Below are positions 9,307 through 18,575 of a DNA stretch of 64,000 nucleotides, piece after piece. Within the stretch, counting starts at the first letter, position 1, and each line of letters starts with the position of its first letter. Both the position numbers and the translations under genes were made by a program. This DNA is from Williamsia soli (GTDB lineage: Bacteria; Actinomycetota; Actinomycetes; Mycobacteriales; Mycobacteriaceae), in contig NZ_JAFRDR010000011.1 in assembly GCF_017377795.1 (NCBI RefSeq), positions 115,646-179,645 on the forward strand. The letters are read 5' to 3'. Under the pieces are notes generated by a model. That model searched no databases. It worked only from the letters and a program-made list of their open reading frames with translations, and had not been told where the DNA came from.

Positions 9307-10173
9307 CTACCGCGGATCAAACCCGCGCTCGGCCAGCGTGTCCAGCATCTTCACCGAACCTCGGAATGGATCGCCGTCTCGCGGCCAGTGGATGATGACG
9401 TCGGTGAACCCGAGTTCACCCGCACGTCCGACCAACTCGTCGAACGAGTCGAGGCTGGACAGCGAGAACTGCGGCGAGGCATCAACATTGAGATAACGAT
9501 CGAAGTTCGAAGAATCGCGACCTCTTCGGGCGAGGGCTTCCTCGAGCACCTCGCAACTGCGAGCGACACCGGCAAACCACTCGTCAAGGGTCTCGGACTC
9601 CAAGCCCGTCGTCATCCAGGCGTCGCCGTGCTCGACGGCGAATCGAACGGACCGAGGGCCGTTTCCCGCCAGAATGAACGGAACCCGTTTGCGGACCGAA
9701 CCACCGACGAGCCTCATGTTGCGGGCCCGGTAGTACTCGCCATCGGCACTGACGTGGTCCTCGTCGAGCAGCCGGTCGAGGAGCAGCGTGAACTCCTGGA
9801 AGCGGTCCACCTTCTGCTTCGCCGTCATCGGGGGCTCACCCTGCACGCCATCGTCAGGGGTGCCGCCGGCACCAAGACCCAGCAACAGCCGATCGCCGGC
9901 GATGTCGAGGAGGGTCTCGACCTCGCGTGAAAACGACACCGGGTGCCGAAAGTTCGGGGACACGACAAAGGAACCGAGCTTGAGTTTTGAAGTCACCAGC
10001 GCCAGCGCGGTCATCGTCGGCACACTGGAGAACCATCGCGCTTCAGGCAGACCGCCCCATACCAGGTGGTCGAACACCCACCCGTGGTCGAAGCCCATTT
10101 CCTCGACGCGTTCCCATTTCGGGCGCGCCTCGTGCCACGACTGGTCCGGCAGAATCGAGATCCCATAACGCAT
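9307..10173 (-). CDS. LLM-class F420-dependent oxidoreductase
   Basis: A 288-residue protein of the luciferase-like monooxygenase fold. N-terminal strands MRYGISILPDQ and the DHGWVFDHL element fit coenzyme-F420-dependent members of Actinobacteria. The GDRLLLGLGAGG loop and the AGNGPRSVRFAVEHGDAW segment match the phosphate-binding and barrel-closing parts of the family. The substrate cannot be predicted. It stands alone between cydA and a small membrane protein. One of three LLM proteins in the window (also near 30629 and 43638). Confidence 0.85.
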   Translation of the reverse strand: MRYGISILPDQSWHEARPKWERVEEMGFDHGWVFDHLVWGGLPEARWFSSVPTMTALALVTSKLKLGSFVVSPNFRHPVSFSREVETLLDIAGDRLLLGLGAGGTPDDGVQGEPPMTAKQKVDRFQEFTLLLDRLLDEDHVSADGEYYRARNMRLVGGSVRKRVPFILAGNGPRSVRFAVEHGDAWMTTGLESETLDEWFAGVARSCEVLEEALARRGRDSSNFDRYLNVDASPQFSLSSLDSFDELVGRAGELGFTDVIIHWPRDGDPFRGSVKMLDTLAERGFDPR

Positions 10174-10208
10174 TCGGCGAGCCTAGCCCGCGGATCGGGG
10201 GTACGGGG

Positions 10209-10751
10209 TCAGCGAGGCGGCGGCTGGTTCGGATTCGTGTGTCGACCACGAGCGTCGTCGGGGCCCGGAACTCCGGGCTGGAGGTTGACGCCTTGCCGGT
10301 TGCCGTGCTGGTCATTGTTGCCGGCCTGATTGGGGTTGCGCCGCTGATCGGAGTTGCCACGGAGCCCGTTGTTCGGGTCGTGCTGGTCGCCTTCGTGGCG
10401 ACCCGACCGCTTCACGTCGGGATCGATCCGGTCCGCTCGCTGGAACTCGGCGTCCAGCTTTTCGCGAGACGACGCCGCCTCACCCTGTTGCGCTTGAGCC
10501 TCGTGCTGCAGACGCTTCGCCTCGGCGGCTTTCGCCTCGGCATCAGCCTGCGCGCGCCGTGACTTGGCTGCCGCCTCCTCGGCGATGGCCTCGCGCCGCT
10601 GCACGTCGTTGACCTGCTGAGAGGCCTCAACCCGGATCCGTTCAGCTTCGACACGCTTGTGTGCCCTGCGCTTACGGGTCAGGACCAGCGCCAGAGCGAG
10701 TAGTAGAAGGACGACCACGACAACTATCACGATCACAACTGCGGTGTTCAC
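10209..10751 (-). CDS. single-pass membrane protein with coiled coil and Asn/Gln-rich tail
   Basis: A 180-residue protein of unrecognised family. The first 23 residues are an uninterrupted hydrophobic helix rich in Val, Ile and Leu, followed by a basic stop-transfer (TRKRRAHKR). Residues about 35-110 are rich in Ala, Glu, Lys, Gln and Arg and should form a long coiled coil. The tail is rich in Asn, Gln, Asp and Gly and probably disordered. The GTG at 10751 is preferred because GGAG lies at the right distance and the hydrophobic helix then sits at the N-terminus. Likely anchored in the cytoplasmic membrane with the coiled coil inside; role unknown. Confidence 0.7.
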   Translation of the reverse strand: MNTAVVIVIVVVVVLLLLALALVLTRKRRAHKRVEAERIRVEASQQVNDVQRREAIAEEAAAKSRRAQADAEAKAAEAKRLQHEAQAQQGEAASSREKLDAEFQRADRIDPDVKRSGRHEGDQHDPNNGLRGNSDQRRNPNQAGNNDQHGNRQGVNLQPGVPGPDDARGRHTNPNQPPPR

Positions 10752-10879
10752 GATCAGCTCCAGACATGTTGATGTTGGGCAGGGGATACCCCGCGGGAGT
10801 GACGGCAAACACAATGGCCTTCGTCCAGGCCGGTCGTCCTGGTTCCCCGGCTGTCGGCGGCGCCGCATAAGGTCCGCGT

Positions 10880-11161
10880 ATGAGCGATTCCGACGGCTTC
10901 CCCGACGGCTGCCCCACGTTGGCTCGAGACGGTCAGGTGATCGGTTTCTGCCCGTCTCCGAACGGCACGCATCTACTGGTGTGGTGGCGTGCCGACAGCG
11001 AGATCATCGGCGGGTTCGAAACGTATGAGGCAGGCGTGACGGCAGCATTGCGCGCCATCGCGGCCGATGGTCTGGACCCTGATCCGGATGACGTGAAGGT
11101 CGAGGCGCGCGCTCTGGAGAGAGACTTCGTCGCGACCGACTGGATGGGCCTGGGTTTCTGA
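10880..11161 (+). CDS. small hypothetical protein, 93 aa
   Basis: A 93-residue acidic protein with no recognised domain, signal peptide or membrane segment. It has a Trp pair (VWWRAD) and a C-terminal FVATDWMGLGF. It is convergent with the mycolyltransferase-like gene: its stop at 11159-11161 abuts that gene's stop with no bases between. Divergent from the coiled-coil membrane protein across about 130 bases. Codon use is consistent with a real gene, but nothing indicates a function. Confidence 0.55.
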   Translation: MSDSDGFPDGCPTLARDGQVIGFCPSPNGTHLLVWWRADSEIIGGFETYEAGVTAALRAIAADGLDPDPDDVKVEARALERDFVATDWMGLGF

Positions 11162-12196
11162 TCAGTTGATCGACTTCTCCAACACCGGCCAGGAGTCGTG
11201 GATGTCGTCGCGCCAGTAGTCCCAGGAGTGGGTGCCCCGGTCTTTGAAGTTGTAGGTCGCGGGGATGTCGAGGGAGTCGAGCCGGTCTTTCAGGTTGTGG
11301 GTGCACTGATTGGTGGCAGCTTCGATCACTCCTCCCGCGGTGAGCTGGGCGATCAACTGGCTCACCTCACCATCGACGTTGTCGGCCTCGAGGTTGTCGT
11401 ATTGTCCCGGTAGCCCTGACGCGTTGGCGATGTAGAGCGCGGTTCCGCGCAGGCCGGCAGCGTGGACATAGGGGTCGTTGGCTTCCCACGCGGGGTCATC
11501 CGGCTTGCCCCACATGTTGTCGGGATTGCCGCCGAAGTTCGCCACGGTGATCCACACGTAGGCCCGGCCCAGCGGATCGCTCGTCTGGGCGCAACCGCTG
11601 AACGAGGCCACCCCTTCGTAGAGGTCGGGGCGCTTGATCGACAGGGCCAGGACGGACGTCGCCGACATCGACAGGCCGACGATCGCGTTCTTGCCGGTGG
11701 TGTTCAAGGTCGAGTTGATGATCGGGGGCAGTTCCTCGGTGAGAAAGGTGGTCCACTTGTTGCGCCCGAGTTCGGGATCGTCTTTCTGCCAGTCGGTGAA
11801 GTAGCTGGAATCGCCGCCGACGGTCGCCACCACGTTGACGTCCTTGGTCGCGTAGAACTCCTCGGCGTCGGCCCAGGCCATGATCCCGTTCTCGGGCTCA
11901 GCGCCACCGACGCCGTCGAGCACGTACAACGTGGGTCTCGGTACGTCGCCGGGCGCTATGAGCAGCTTCAGCGGGATGTTCTTGTCCATCGCTGCGGAGT
12001 AGACCTCGGCGTCAGCTCTGCGGCCCTCGCCAAGGGTGAGACTGACCAGATGTGAACCGTCCGGAGCCACTATCGCGGCGTCGGGGTCGGCGTCGGCGGA
12101 GCTGATCGCGGCCGGGGTCGTGGCCAGCACGAGGCCGGTCGCGAGGACGCCGATCAGCAGACGTGCTGTGCGGCGGCGTGATGCAGCTGGACCCAT
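11162..12196 (-). CDS. secreted antigen-85-like mycolyltransferase/esterase
   Basis: A 344-residue exported alpha/beta hydrolase of the antigen 85/mycolyltransferase family. Residues 1 to about 35 form a Sec signal peptide (basic start, hydrophobic core, Ala-rich cleavage region). The nucleophile elbow GLSMSAT places the catalytic serine at 176, and the THSWDYW motif places the histidine at about 323, both in family-typical settings. Such enzymes transfer mycolic acids between trehalose monomycolates and arabinogalactan in the cell envelope, which supports a mycolic-acid-bearing host. Whether this paralogue moves mycolates or is a plain esterase is not decided by the sequence. Confidence 0.87.
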   Translation of the reverse strand: MGPAASRRRTARLLIGVLATGLVLATTPAAISSADADPDAAIVAPDGSHLVSLTLGEGRRADAEVYSAAMDKNIPLKLLIAPGDVPRPTLYVLDGVGGAEPENGIMAWADAEEFYATKDVNVVATVGGDSSYFTDWQKDDPELGRNKWTTFLTEELPPIINSTLNTTGKNAIVGLSMSATSVLALSIKRPDLYEGVASFSGCAQTSDPLGRAYVWITVANFGGNPDNMWGKPDDPAWEANDPYVHAAGLRGTALYIANASGLPGQYDNLEADNVDGEVSQLIAQLTAGGVIEAATNQCTHNLKDRLDSLDIPATYNFKDRGTHSWDYWRDDIHDSWPVLEKSIN

Positions 12197-12353
12197 GAAC
12201 TTCCCCTTGGTTCACCCCGACTGCCGCGTACGTATCCGAGCGGCTTACGTGAAGGAATACCACAGGTCGGTGATACAGGGGTCGTCTCCGAGCGTTCTCT
12301 GGGAGACTTCAGCAACGGGTTGGCGGTGCGCCCCCGGGATCAGGAGGCGCCTC

Positions 12354-13760
12354 GTGAACATACAGCCAGCTCATCTCGACCGATTGGCAGCTGACCTTCC
12401 CGGGTTGGTTCATTTGCCGGACACCGGGAACTACACCGAAACCCTAGGTCGCGTGTTTTTTCCGGACGCGTCCCGGCGACGTCCCGCGTGCGTGGTGACC
12501 CCCAGAACAACCGCCGACGTCGCCACCGTGGTGCGCGCGGCGAATGACTGCGGCCTTCCTGTCACCGCGCGCGGTGGCGGTCTGAGTTCCAATTGTGTTG
12601 CCGACGACGCAGTTCTGCTCGATCTGTCGCGGTACATGAACTCGGCACACCGGGAGGGTGAGGAGGTGGTGGTCGCCGGTGGTGCCACGGTCGGGGCCAT
12701 GCTCGATGCACTGGCCCCAGCGGGGCGAATCGTCCCGGTCGGCATTGCCGAACACGCCGGGTTCGGACTGATCGCGAGGGGCGGCGTGGGATACCTCACC
12801 CGCAGTCTCGGGTTGACGCTCGATCACCTCGTGGACGTCGAATTGGTGCTTCCCTCAGGTCGCGTTGTTCGTTTGTCTAACAACAGTACTGGCGACGACG
12901 CCGACCTGTGGTGGGCGGTGCGGGGATGTGCACCCCCGTTCGGCGTCATCACCTCCGCGACGCTGCGTACCCACGAGGTCGGCCCGATGTGGGTGGACCG
13001 GATGGTGATCGGGCTCGATGCGTTGCCGACATACTTCCGGGTCGCTCCCCAGGTTCCGCGGCACACCATGATGGGTGCCGTGCTGGGCTACAGCGATCTG
13101 GTACCCGATGAGCCCATCTTCTTTGTCTACACAACGTGTTCCAGTCAAAATCCGGCCGATATCGAGACGAGTCGTTCGGCGGCAACAGAAGTGGCAGCGG
13201 CGTCTCGGCAACTGCACTACCGGACCGAGATGACGGGTCGTTACCTGACCGGACTGCCGCAGTACACCCCGCCAGGTGCGGACGGCGCCGAACCGGTTCC
13301 GCTGTCATTGCCGCAGCCTGGAGATCCCCGTGGATCCTTCTACGGCAAAGCGGTATTCGTCGGACCGACGTTGGACGGTTCCGTCGCTCAGGCCTTGGCG
13401 AACCAGATCCAGGCCGCCCCGACACCGTTCTGCCGCATCGACTTCCAGCAGACCGGTGGCGCACTCGCCGATGTCGGTGACACAGACACCGCGTTCTGGG
13501 GCAGGGGTAGCGAGTGGAACATCCCCTTGAATGCGATCTGGGACGATCCGGCCGACGGGCCCGCGTGCCTGAACTGGGCCCGCGACACTCTCGCGGTGCT
13601 GGCCGACCACACGACCGGGGTGTACAGCGTGGAGGTGCGACCGGGCTTCGCCGAGACCGAAGCCGAACTCGAGGCCGCCTTCGGTGGGAACCTGGGGCGG
13701 CTGCGGAAGCTTCGCGCGACGCACGATCCGAACGGAGTCTTCTCTACCTATCCGCTGTGA
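12354..13760 (+). CDS. FAD-binding (PCMH/VAO-type) oxidoreductase
   Basis: A 468-residue flavoprotein. The FAD-binding PCMH domain (about 40-215) shows the VVTPRTTADVATVVRAAN strand-helix and the TARGGGLSSN pyrophosphate loop. The C-terminal half carries a berberine-bridge-enzyme-like tail ending ATHDPNGVFS, the usual closing motif. It probably oxidises an alcohol, sugar or related substrate with oxygen or another acceptor; the substrate is unknown. The start at GTG 12354 is supported by an AGGAGG element nine bases upstream, although the frame is open much further. Convergent with the permease gene. Confidence 0.85.
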   Translation: MNIQPAHLDRLAADLPGLVHLPDTGNYTETLGRVFFPDASRRRPACVVTPRTTADVATVVRAANDCGLPVTARGGGLSSNCVADDAVLLDLSRYMNSAHREGEEVVVAGGATVGAMLDALAPAGRIVPVGIAEHAGFGLIARGGVGYLTRSLGLTLDHLVDVELVLPSGRVVRLSNNSTGDDADLWWAVRGCAPPFGVITSATLRTHEVGPMWVDRMVIGLDALPTYFRVAPQVPRHTMMGAVLGYSDLVPDEPIFFVYTTCSSQNPADIETSRSAATEVAAASRQLHYRTEMTGRYLTGLPQYTPPGADGAEPVPLSLPQPGDPRGSFYGKAVFVGPTLDGSVAQALANQIQAAPTPFCRIDFQQTGGALADVGDTDTAFWGRGSEWNIPLNAIWDDPADGPACLNWARDTLAVLADHTTGVYSVEVRPGFAETEAELEAAFGGNLGRLRKLRATHDPNGVFSTYPL

Positions 13761-13765
13761 CCCAC

Positions 13766-15760
13766 TCAGCCGATGTGCACTCGAGGCCTGTTCGCGACAG
13801 TCGGTTCCGCCCGGCGCAGCACCTCGCGGGTCACCGGGGCGACCTCGCCCATCCCGATGAACAGGAACCGCAGCAGGTTCAGCAGTGGATTACCTTCAGA
13901 CCACTCGAAATACACGTTCGGGTTGACGCCGGTCTCGTCGCGGATGTGGAGCAAGATCGCTGCGATCGAGTTCGCGACCGCCGGACTGTCCACCGACAGC
14001 ACGCGGTGCGGCCCGCGCCTGCGGCCGTGGACGAGAAGGTCGGTGGCGAACTCTGATGAATCGGTGACGTTGACCTCGAGGAAGATGATGTGCGTGTCGG
14101 GACCGAGCCTGCTGTCGGCCCGCTGCTGCGCCGCCTTCTCGTCATAGTCGATCCAACGTTCAGCTCCGCTGCGCTTCGTCTCCGTCCATGGTCGAGCTCC
14201 GCTGCGCTTCGTCTCCGTGTTGTTGACGGTGTGCGGATCATGGGCGATGATCTCGACCGGCCCCCACGCCGCGGCCTCGCTGATGAACTCCGTTGCCGTC
14301 TCGTCGAATTCGAGCGACGTGGCACGAAGCTCGAAAGCTCGGTTGACCCGCGAGAGCAATGACACCACCAAGATGGCGCCGATGAAGAACGAGGCGACCT
14401 GGACGCCTTCGGGACGCTCGACGATGTTGACGACGGTGGTGTAGGCGAAGATCACGGCGACGACACCGAACATCCAGGTCTTCGGCCGGTGACGATGGGC
14501 ATGCGCAGAGAGGGTGACTGCGATGGTTGCCGAGGTGATGAGGACGAGTACGCCGGTGGCGTAGGCGCTGCTCTGGGCGTCCACGCTCGCCTTGAAGTAG
14601 ACGGTGACGAAGACGGCAATCATTCCGAACACCAAGACCAGCGGCCGTACGGCCCGTGCCCACTCCGGGGCCATCCCGAAGCGGGGGAGGTATCGGGGCA
14701 CCAGGTTGAGCAGTCCGGCCAGGGCCGATGCGCCTGCAAACCACAGGATCGCGATGGTGCTCAGATCGTAGAGGGTGCCGAACACGTTGCCCAGGTTCTC
14801 GTGCGCCAAGTACGCGAGGGCCCGCCCGTTGGCTTCGCCACCCGCCTCGAACTCCTTCTGCGGAATGAGAATTGTTGTCACGATCGACGAGGTGATGAGG
14901 AAGCCGCACATGATCAGTGCCGCGGTCGTGAGCAGTCGGCGAACGCCGCGGATGCGCCCGCGAGGGTTCTCTTCGGTGTCACCCGGATCGCCCTTGATCT
15001 GGGGCATCACCGCGACACCGGTCTCGAACCCGGACAGGCCCAGCGCCAGTTTGGGGAACACGATCAGCGCGATCGCGATCATCATCCACGGGTTGCTGTG
15101 TTCGGCGGTGAGGGCCGATCGCCACTCGGTGATCAGGTGGGTGTTCTGGGCGATCTCCCAGAAGCTGTCGAGAATCACGATGAAGTTGAGGGTCAGGAAC
15201 ACCGTGACCAGGCCGACTGCGATACCGATCGCGTCCGTGAAGCCTTTGAGGAACACCGCGGTGAGCAGCATCAGCAGCACGATGGTGATGATCACCTGCT
15301 TGCCCGACAGAAAGGACGGCGCAAAAGGATTGGCGATGACGTGTGCGGAGGCGTCAGCGGTCGACAGCGTCATGGTGATCAGGAAGTCGGTGGCGGCGAA
15401 TCCCAGCAACACCAGGATGAACAGCTTGCCTCCCCACTTGGGGAGGTGGCTCGCCAGCATGGCGATCGATCCCTCGCCGTGTGGGCTCTCTCTGGCCACG
15501 CGGCGATAGACCGGCAGCGCCCCGAACAGGGTCAGCAGGACGAGGACGAGGGTGGCCAGCGGCGCGAGGAGCCCCGCGGCCAGGGCGGCGATCGCAGGTT
15601 GATAGCCGAGGGTGGAAAAGTAGTCGACGCCGGTGAGACACATGACTTTCCACCAGGAGTGTTTGTGCTCTTCTCGGCTGGGCTTGCGTAGCGGCCCGGG
15701 CTGACCGGCTGGTTCCTCCGTGATGTCACGCAGGAGCCAGGCCTTCAGTCTGTGCCGCAT
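13766..15760 (-). CDS. APC-superfamily permease with long cytoplasmic C-terminal domain
   Basis: A 664-residue integral membrane protein. After a basic N-terminal tail, about 12 hydrophobic segments span residues 35-470 and carry APC/KUP-like features ([12 protein letters not shown] near the start). Residues about 475-664 are a soluble domain of unknown role. It probably carries amino acids or cations across the cytoplasmic membrane. Odd feature: inside the soluble domain two copies of an 11-residue unit sharing ETKRSGA stand in tandem, encoded by a near-exact 33-base DNA repeat (14162-14218). They look like a recent in-frame insertion. Convergent with the FAD oxidoreductase. Confidence 0.83.
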   Translation of the reverse strand: MRHRLKAWLLRDITEEPAGQPGPLRKPSREEHKHSWWKVMCLTGVDYFSTLGYQPAIAALAAGLLAPLATLVLVLLTLFGALPVYRRVARESPHGEGSIAMLASHLPKWGGKLFILVLLGFAATDFLITMTLSTADASAHVIANPFAPSFLSGKQVIITIVLLMLLTAVFLKGFTDAIGIAVGLVTVFLTLNFIVILDSFWEIAQNTHLITEWRSALTAEHSNPWMMIAIALIVFPKLALGLSGFETGVAVMPQIKGDPGDTEENPRGRIRGVRRLLTTAALIMCGFLITSSIVTTILIPQKEFEAGGEANGRALAYLAHENLGNVFGTLYDLSTIAILWFAGASALAGLLNLVPRYLPRFGMAPEWARAVRPLVLVFGMIAVFVTVYFKASVDAQSSAYATGVLVLITSATIAVTLSAHAHRHRPKTWMFGVVAVIFAYTTVVNIVERPEGVQVASFFIGAILVVSLLSRVNRAFELRATSLEFDETATEFISEAAAWGPVEIIAHDPHTVNNTETKRSGARPWTETKRSGAERWIDYDEKAAQQRADSRLGPDTHIIFLEVNVTDSSEFATDLLVHGRRRGPHRVLSVDSPAVANSIAAILLHIRDETGVNPNVYFEWSEGNPLLNLLRFLFIGMGEVAPVTREVLRRAEPTVANRPRVHIG
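14162..14218. repeat. two-copy 33-bp tandem repeat inside the permease gene
   Basis: A 24-base sequence is identical at 14162-14185 and 14195-14218, a period of 33 bases (11 codons), so the reading frame is kept. On the coding (minus) strand each copy reads ETKRSGA plus two variable residues and Trp. The core (ctccgctgcgcttcgtctcc) is not typical coding sequence for a transporter and may be a mobile or amplified short repeat. Confidence 0.8.
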
Positions 15761-15769
15761 GAGGTCAAT

Positions 15770-17026
15770 CTATGGGGTCGACGGCAAAGACGTGCGACTT
15801 CGCGGCGCCAGCCGGACGAGCTGGGTGACGTGCTGGGGGCCCAATTCCTCGAGTGCGTTGACCCCGAGCAGCCGCATGGTCCGCGCGACCTGTTCGCCGA
15901 CGATCTCGATCATGCGGTTCACGCCGTCCTCACCACCGGCCATCAACCCGTAGAGGTAAGCCCGGCCGAGCAGGGTGAAGCGGGCACCGAGGGCGACTGC
16001 GGCGACGATGTCAGCGCCGGACATGATGCCCGTGTCCAGGTGCACCTCGTATTCGCTGCCCACTTCGCGAACGATCTCGGGGAGAAGGTGGAATGGGATG
16101 GGTGCCCGGTCGAGTTGGCGTCCACCATGATTGGACAGGATGATGCCGTCCACCCCGACGTGGGCGACCTTCTTCGCATCGTCGAGGTTCTGGATGCCTT
16201 TGACCACGACTTTGCCGGGCCACTGATCGCGGATCCAGCGCAGGTCGTCGAAGTCGACGGTCGGGTCGAACATGGTGTCGAGGAGCTCGCCGACCGTGCC
16301 GGACCAGCGGTCCAGCGACGCGAACGAGAGCGGCTCGGTGGTCAGGAAGTCGTACCACCACCAGGGCCGCGGGATCGCATTGGCGACGGTGCCCAACGTC
16401 AGTTGCGGCGGGATCGAGAAGCCGTTTCGCTTGTCGCGCAGGCGGGCCCCGGCGACCGGGACGTCGACCGTCACGAGCAGGGTGTCGAAGCCCGCTGCGG
16501 CGGCGCGGTCGACGAGCGCCATGGACCGGTCGCGGTCTTTCCACATGTAGAGCTGAAACCAGTTGCGGCCATGCGGGTTCGCAGCCTTCACGTCCTCGAT
16601 GCCGGTCGTGCCCATCGTCGACAGCGAGAACGGGATTCCGTGCTTGGCCGCGGCGTGCGCGCCCGCGACCTCACCCTCCGTTTGCATCATCCGGGTGAAC
16701 CCGGTGGGGGCGATGCCGAACGGCAATGACACCGGTGCTCCGAGGACGTCCCACCCGGTGGACACGTCGGCGACGTTCCGCAGGATCGACGGGTTGAACT
16801 GGATGTCTTCGAACGCCTGCCGGGCGCGGCCGAGCGAGATCTCGGCCTCGGCGGCGCCCTCGGTGTAGTCGAAGGCCGCTTTGGGAGTGCGACGTTGCGC
16901 GATGCGGCGCAGGTCGTACACGGTCTGCGCCTTCGCGAGCCGGTTCGCCTTGAAATCGAGGCTCGGCTTCTTGAACTGCATGAGCGGTGCGAGGTCGTGG
17001 ACCTTGGGGAGTCGGCGCTGGGGCAT
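15770..17026 (-). CDS. lldD: FMN-dependent L-lactate dehydrogenase / alpha-hydroxy-acid oxidase
   Basis: A 418-residue FMN alpha-hydroxy-acid dehydrogenase closest in layout to mycobacterial LldD2. Family marks include the PFGIAPTGF flavin strand, the [10 protein letters not shown] element, the VTVDVPVAG strand, VVVKGI and the catalytic-base motif [10 protein letters not shown]. It would oxidise L-lactate to pyruvate and pass electrons to the quinone pool at the membrane. The ATG at 17026 is chosen because AAGGA lies at good distance upstream; an in-frame ATG at 17044 is possible. A strong hairpin terminator separates it from msrA upstream on the same strand, so it is probably transcribed alone. 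Confidence 0.92.
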   Translation of the reverse strand: MPQRRLPKVHDLAPLMQFKKPSLDFKANRLAKAQTVYDLRRIAQRRTPKAAFDYTEGAAEAEISLGRARQAFEDIQFNPSILRNVADVSTGWDVLGAPVSLPFGIAPTGFTRMMQTEGEVAGAHAAAKHGIPFSLSTMGTTGIEDVKAANPHGRNWFQLYMWKDRDRSMALVDRAAAAGFDTLLVTVDVPVAGARLRDKRNGFSIPPQLTLGTVANAIPRPWWWYDFLTTEPLSFASLDRWSGTVGELLDTMFDPTVDFDDLRWIRDQWPGKVVVKGIQNLDDAKKVAHVGVDGIILSNHGGRQLDRAPIPFHLLPEIVREVGSEYEVHLDTGIMSGADIVAAVALGARFTLLGRAYLYGLMAGGEDGVNRMIEIVGEQVARTMRLLGVNALEELGPQHVTQLVRLAPRSRTSLPSTP

Positions 17027-17045
17027 CGCGTGTCCTTCGATCACA

Positions 17046-17078
17046 AGCGGGGCAGGGACTGTGTGTCCCTGCCCCGCT
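17046..17078 (-). terminator. strong hairpin after msrA
   Basis: A perfect 13-base-pair stem (17046-17058 with 17066-17078, GC-rich, AGCGGGGCAGGGA arm) with a 7-base loop lies between the msrA stop and the lldD start. Only a weak T-run follows in the minus direction. Position and perfection argue for transcription termination of the msrB-msrA unit. Confidence 0.8.
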
Positions 17079-17093
17079 CTTTGGTGATGTGTC

Positions 17094-17606
17094 CTAGCTG
17101 GTGGCGTCCGCGCGATGCGGGAGCTTCCAGCCCGGGCGCACGAAGTGGCAGGTGTATCCGTTCGGGATGCGCTGCAGGTAGTCCTGGTGCTCGGGCTCGG
17201 CCTCCCAGAACGGACCCTCCGGGACGACCTCGGTCACCACCTTGCCGGGCCACAGACCGGAGGCGTCGACATCGGCGATGGTGTCCAGAGCGACCTGCTT
17301 CTGCTCGTCATCGGTGTAGAAGATGGCCGAGCGATAGCTGGCACCTCGATCGTTGCCCTGCCGGTTCTTGGTCGACGGGTCATGGATCTGGAAGAAGAAT
17401 TCGAGTAGATCTCGGAAGCTGGTCTGCTCCGGATCGAACTCGACCTCCAGCGCCTCGGCGTGGTTACCGTGGTCGCGGTAGGTGGCGTTCGGCTTGCTGT
17501 CATCGCCTGTGTATCCGACACGGGTGGAGACGACGCCGGGCTGCTTACGGACGAGGTCCTGGACTCCCCAGAAACAGCCGCCTGCGAGGATTGCCTTCTC
17601 GGTCAT
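17094..17606 (-). CDS. msrA: peptide methionine (S)-sulfoxide reductase MsrA
   Basis: A 170-residue MsrA. The active-site GCFWG is at residues 10-14 with nucleophile Cys11, followed by the GYTGG/ATYR-type and [12 protein letters not shown] elements of the family. It reduces the S-epimer of methionine sulfoxide in oxidised proteins, using thioredoxin or mycoredoxin-type donors. Its ATG at 17606 directly abuts the msrB stop, so the two form an msrB-msrA operon covering both sulfoxide epimers. Transcription most likely stops at the hairpin just downstream. Confidence 0.95.
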   Translation of the reverse strand: MTEKAILAGGCFWGVQDLVRKQPGVVSTRVGYTGDDSKPNATYRDHGNHAEALEVEFDPEQTSFRDLLEFFFQIHDPSTKNRQGNDRGASYRSAIFYTDDEQKQVALDTIADVDASGLWPGKVVTEVVPEGPFWEAEPEHQDYLQRIPNGYTCHFVRPGWKLPHRADATS

Positions 17607-18065
17607 CTACTTTGCCTCCTGGGTGTTGAAAAGTTCGACGTAGTCGCCGTAGCCTTCGGCCTCTAGGTCAGCGACCTGGATGAACCGCAAGGCTGCGGAG
17701 TTGATGCAATAACGCAGACCACCCTGGTCGATGGGGCCGTCGTTGAAGACGTGGCCGAGGTGGCTGTCGCCGTGGGCGGACCGGACCTCCGTGCGCACCA
17801 TCCCGAAGCCCCTGTCGGACTTCTCGACGATGTTCGCCGGGTCGATCGGGTGGGTGAAGCTCGGCCAGCCGCATCCGCTGTCGAACTTCTTGGTCGAGGT
17901 GAACAGGGGCTCTCCGGAGACGATGTCGACGTAGAGGCCTGCCTCGTGGTTGTCCCAGAACTCGTTGCGAAACGCGGGTTCGGTGGCCGACTTCTGGGTG
18001 ACGGCGTACTGGTCCGGGTTCAGCCGGGCGATGGCGTCCGGGTCCTTACGGTATTGCTGCGACAC
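17607..18065 (-). CDS. msrB: peptide methionine (R)-sulfoxide reductase MsrB
   Basis: A 152-residue MsrB, the R-epimer counterpart of MsrA. It shows SGCGWPSF (resolving Cys), the HLGHVF motif and the catalytic cysteine at about residue 120 in [11 protein letters not shown]. The pair of CxxC zinc-binding motifs found in some MsrB proteins is absent, so this is the zinc-free type. It is the first gene of the operon with msrA, with no bases between the two frames. A GGAGG sequence precedes the ATG at 18065. Confidence 0.95.
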   Translation of the reverse strand: MSQQYRKDPDAIARLNPDQYAVTQKSATEPAFRNEFWDNHEAGLYVDIVSGEPLFTSTKKFDSGCGWPSFTHPIDPANIVEKSDRGFGMVRTEVRSAHGDSHLGHVFNDGPIDQGGLRYCINSAALRFIQVADLEAEGYGDYVELFNTQEAK

Positions 18066-18151
18066 GTGGATCCTCCTCGGGATTCGTCACCGCTGGCTGC
18101 GGGACGCATTCGATGGGTACAACGACTGGTGCCGCTCAGGTGTTCCAACCC

Positions 18152-18544
18152 TCATCGGGACTGCAGGCCCAGGATCACCGCGAACACCGAGAACACGGTG
18201 AGTAGGGAGATCAGGGCCCAGATCGGTAGCGGACCCGGCATGGGCCCGCCGTCGCGCAGCGCGTTGGTGGTCTGGCGCCACCTCAGTCCGCCGGCAACCG
18301 CCGTCGCGGTCCCGAAGGCCACGAGAGCGATGCCGAGGATGTCGCGAGATGTCTGCGTCGAGTAGTCGGGCAGCACGTGCATCACGGCGAGGCCGGCGGC
18401 GACCAGGCCGAGGGCGGTACGGAACCACGACAACACGGTGCGCTCCGCGGCAAGCGTGAAACGCGCGTCGACCGACCCCGGCAGTGTGTTCGGGTGATCG
18501 GGCACATCGTCCGCGGCAGGCACCCGCCAATCATCCACGGTCAT
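18152..18544 (-). CDS. DUF202 (YidH-like) membrane protein
   Basis: A 130-residue protein with a polar N-terminus of about 30 residues and three hydrophobic segments (about 45-60, 70-90 and 105-125). The AAERTVLSWFRTALGLVAAGLAV stretch is the hallmark of the DUF202/YidH family. Function unknown; an inner-membrane location is expected. It is divergent from the MFS transporter with about 30 bases between the starts, so their promoters must overlap. Confidence 0.8.
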   Translation of the reverse strand: MTVDDWRVPAADDVPDHPNTLPGSVDARFTLAAERTVLSWFRTALGLVAAGLAVMHVLPDYSTQTSRDILGIALVAFGTATAVAGGLRWRQTTNALRDGGPMPGPLPIWALISLLTVFSVFAVILGLQSR

Positions 18545-18575
18545 CGCGCGGTGGTCGACCCCCTAGGATTGATGA

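Noticed and set aside
14489..15691. 400-codon plus-strand frame opposite the permease
   Set aside because: Shadow frame: charged, Gln/Gly/Arg-rich translation without domains, opposite a protein with clear membrane segments.
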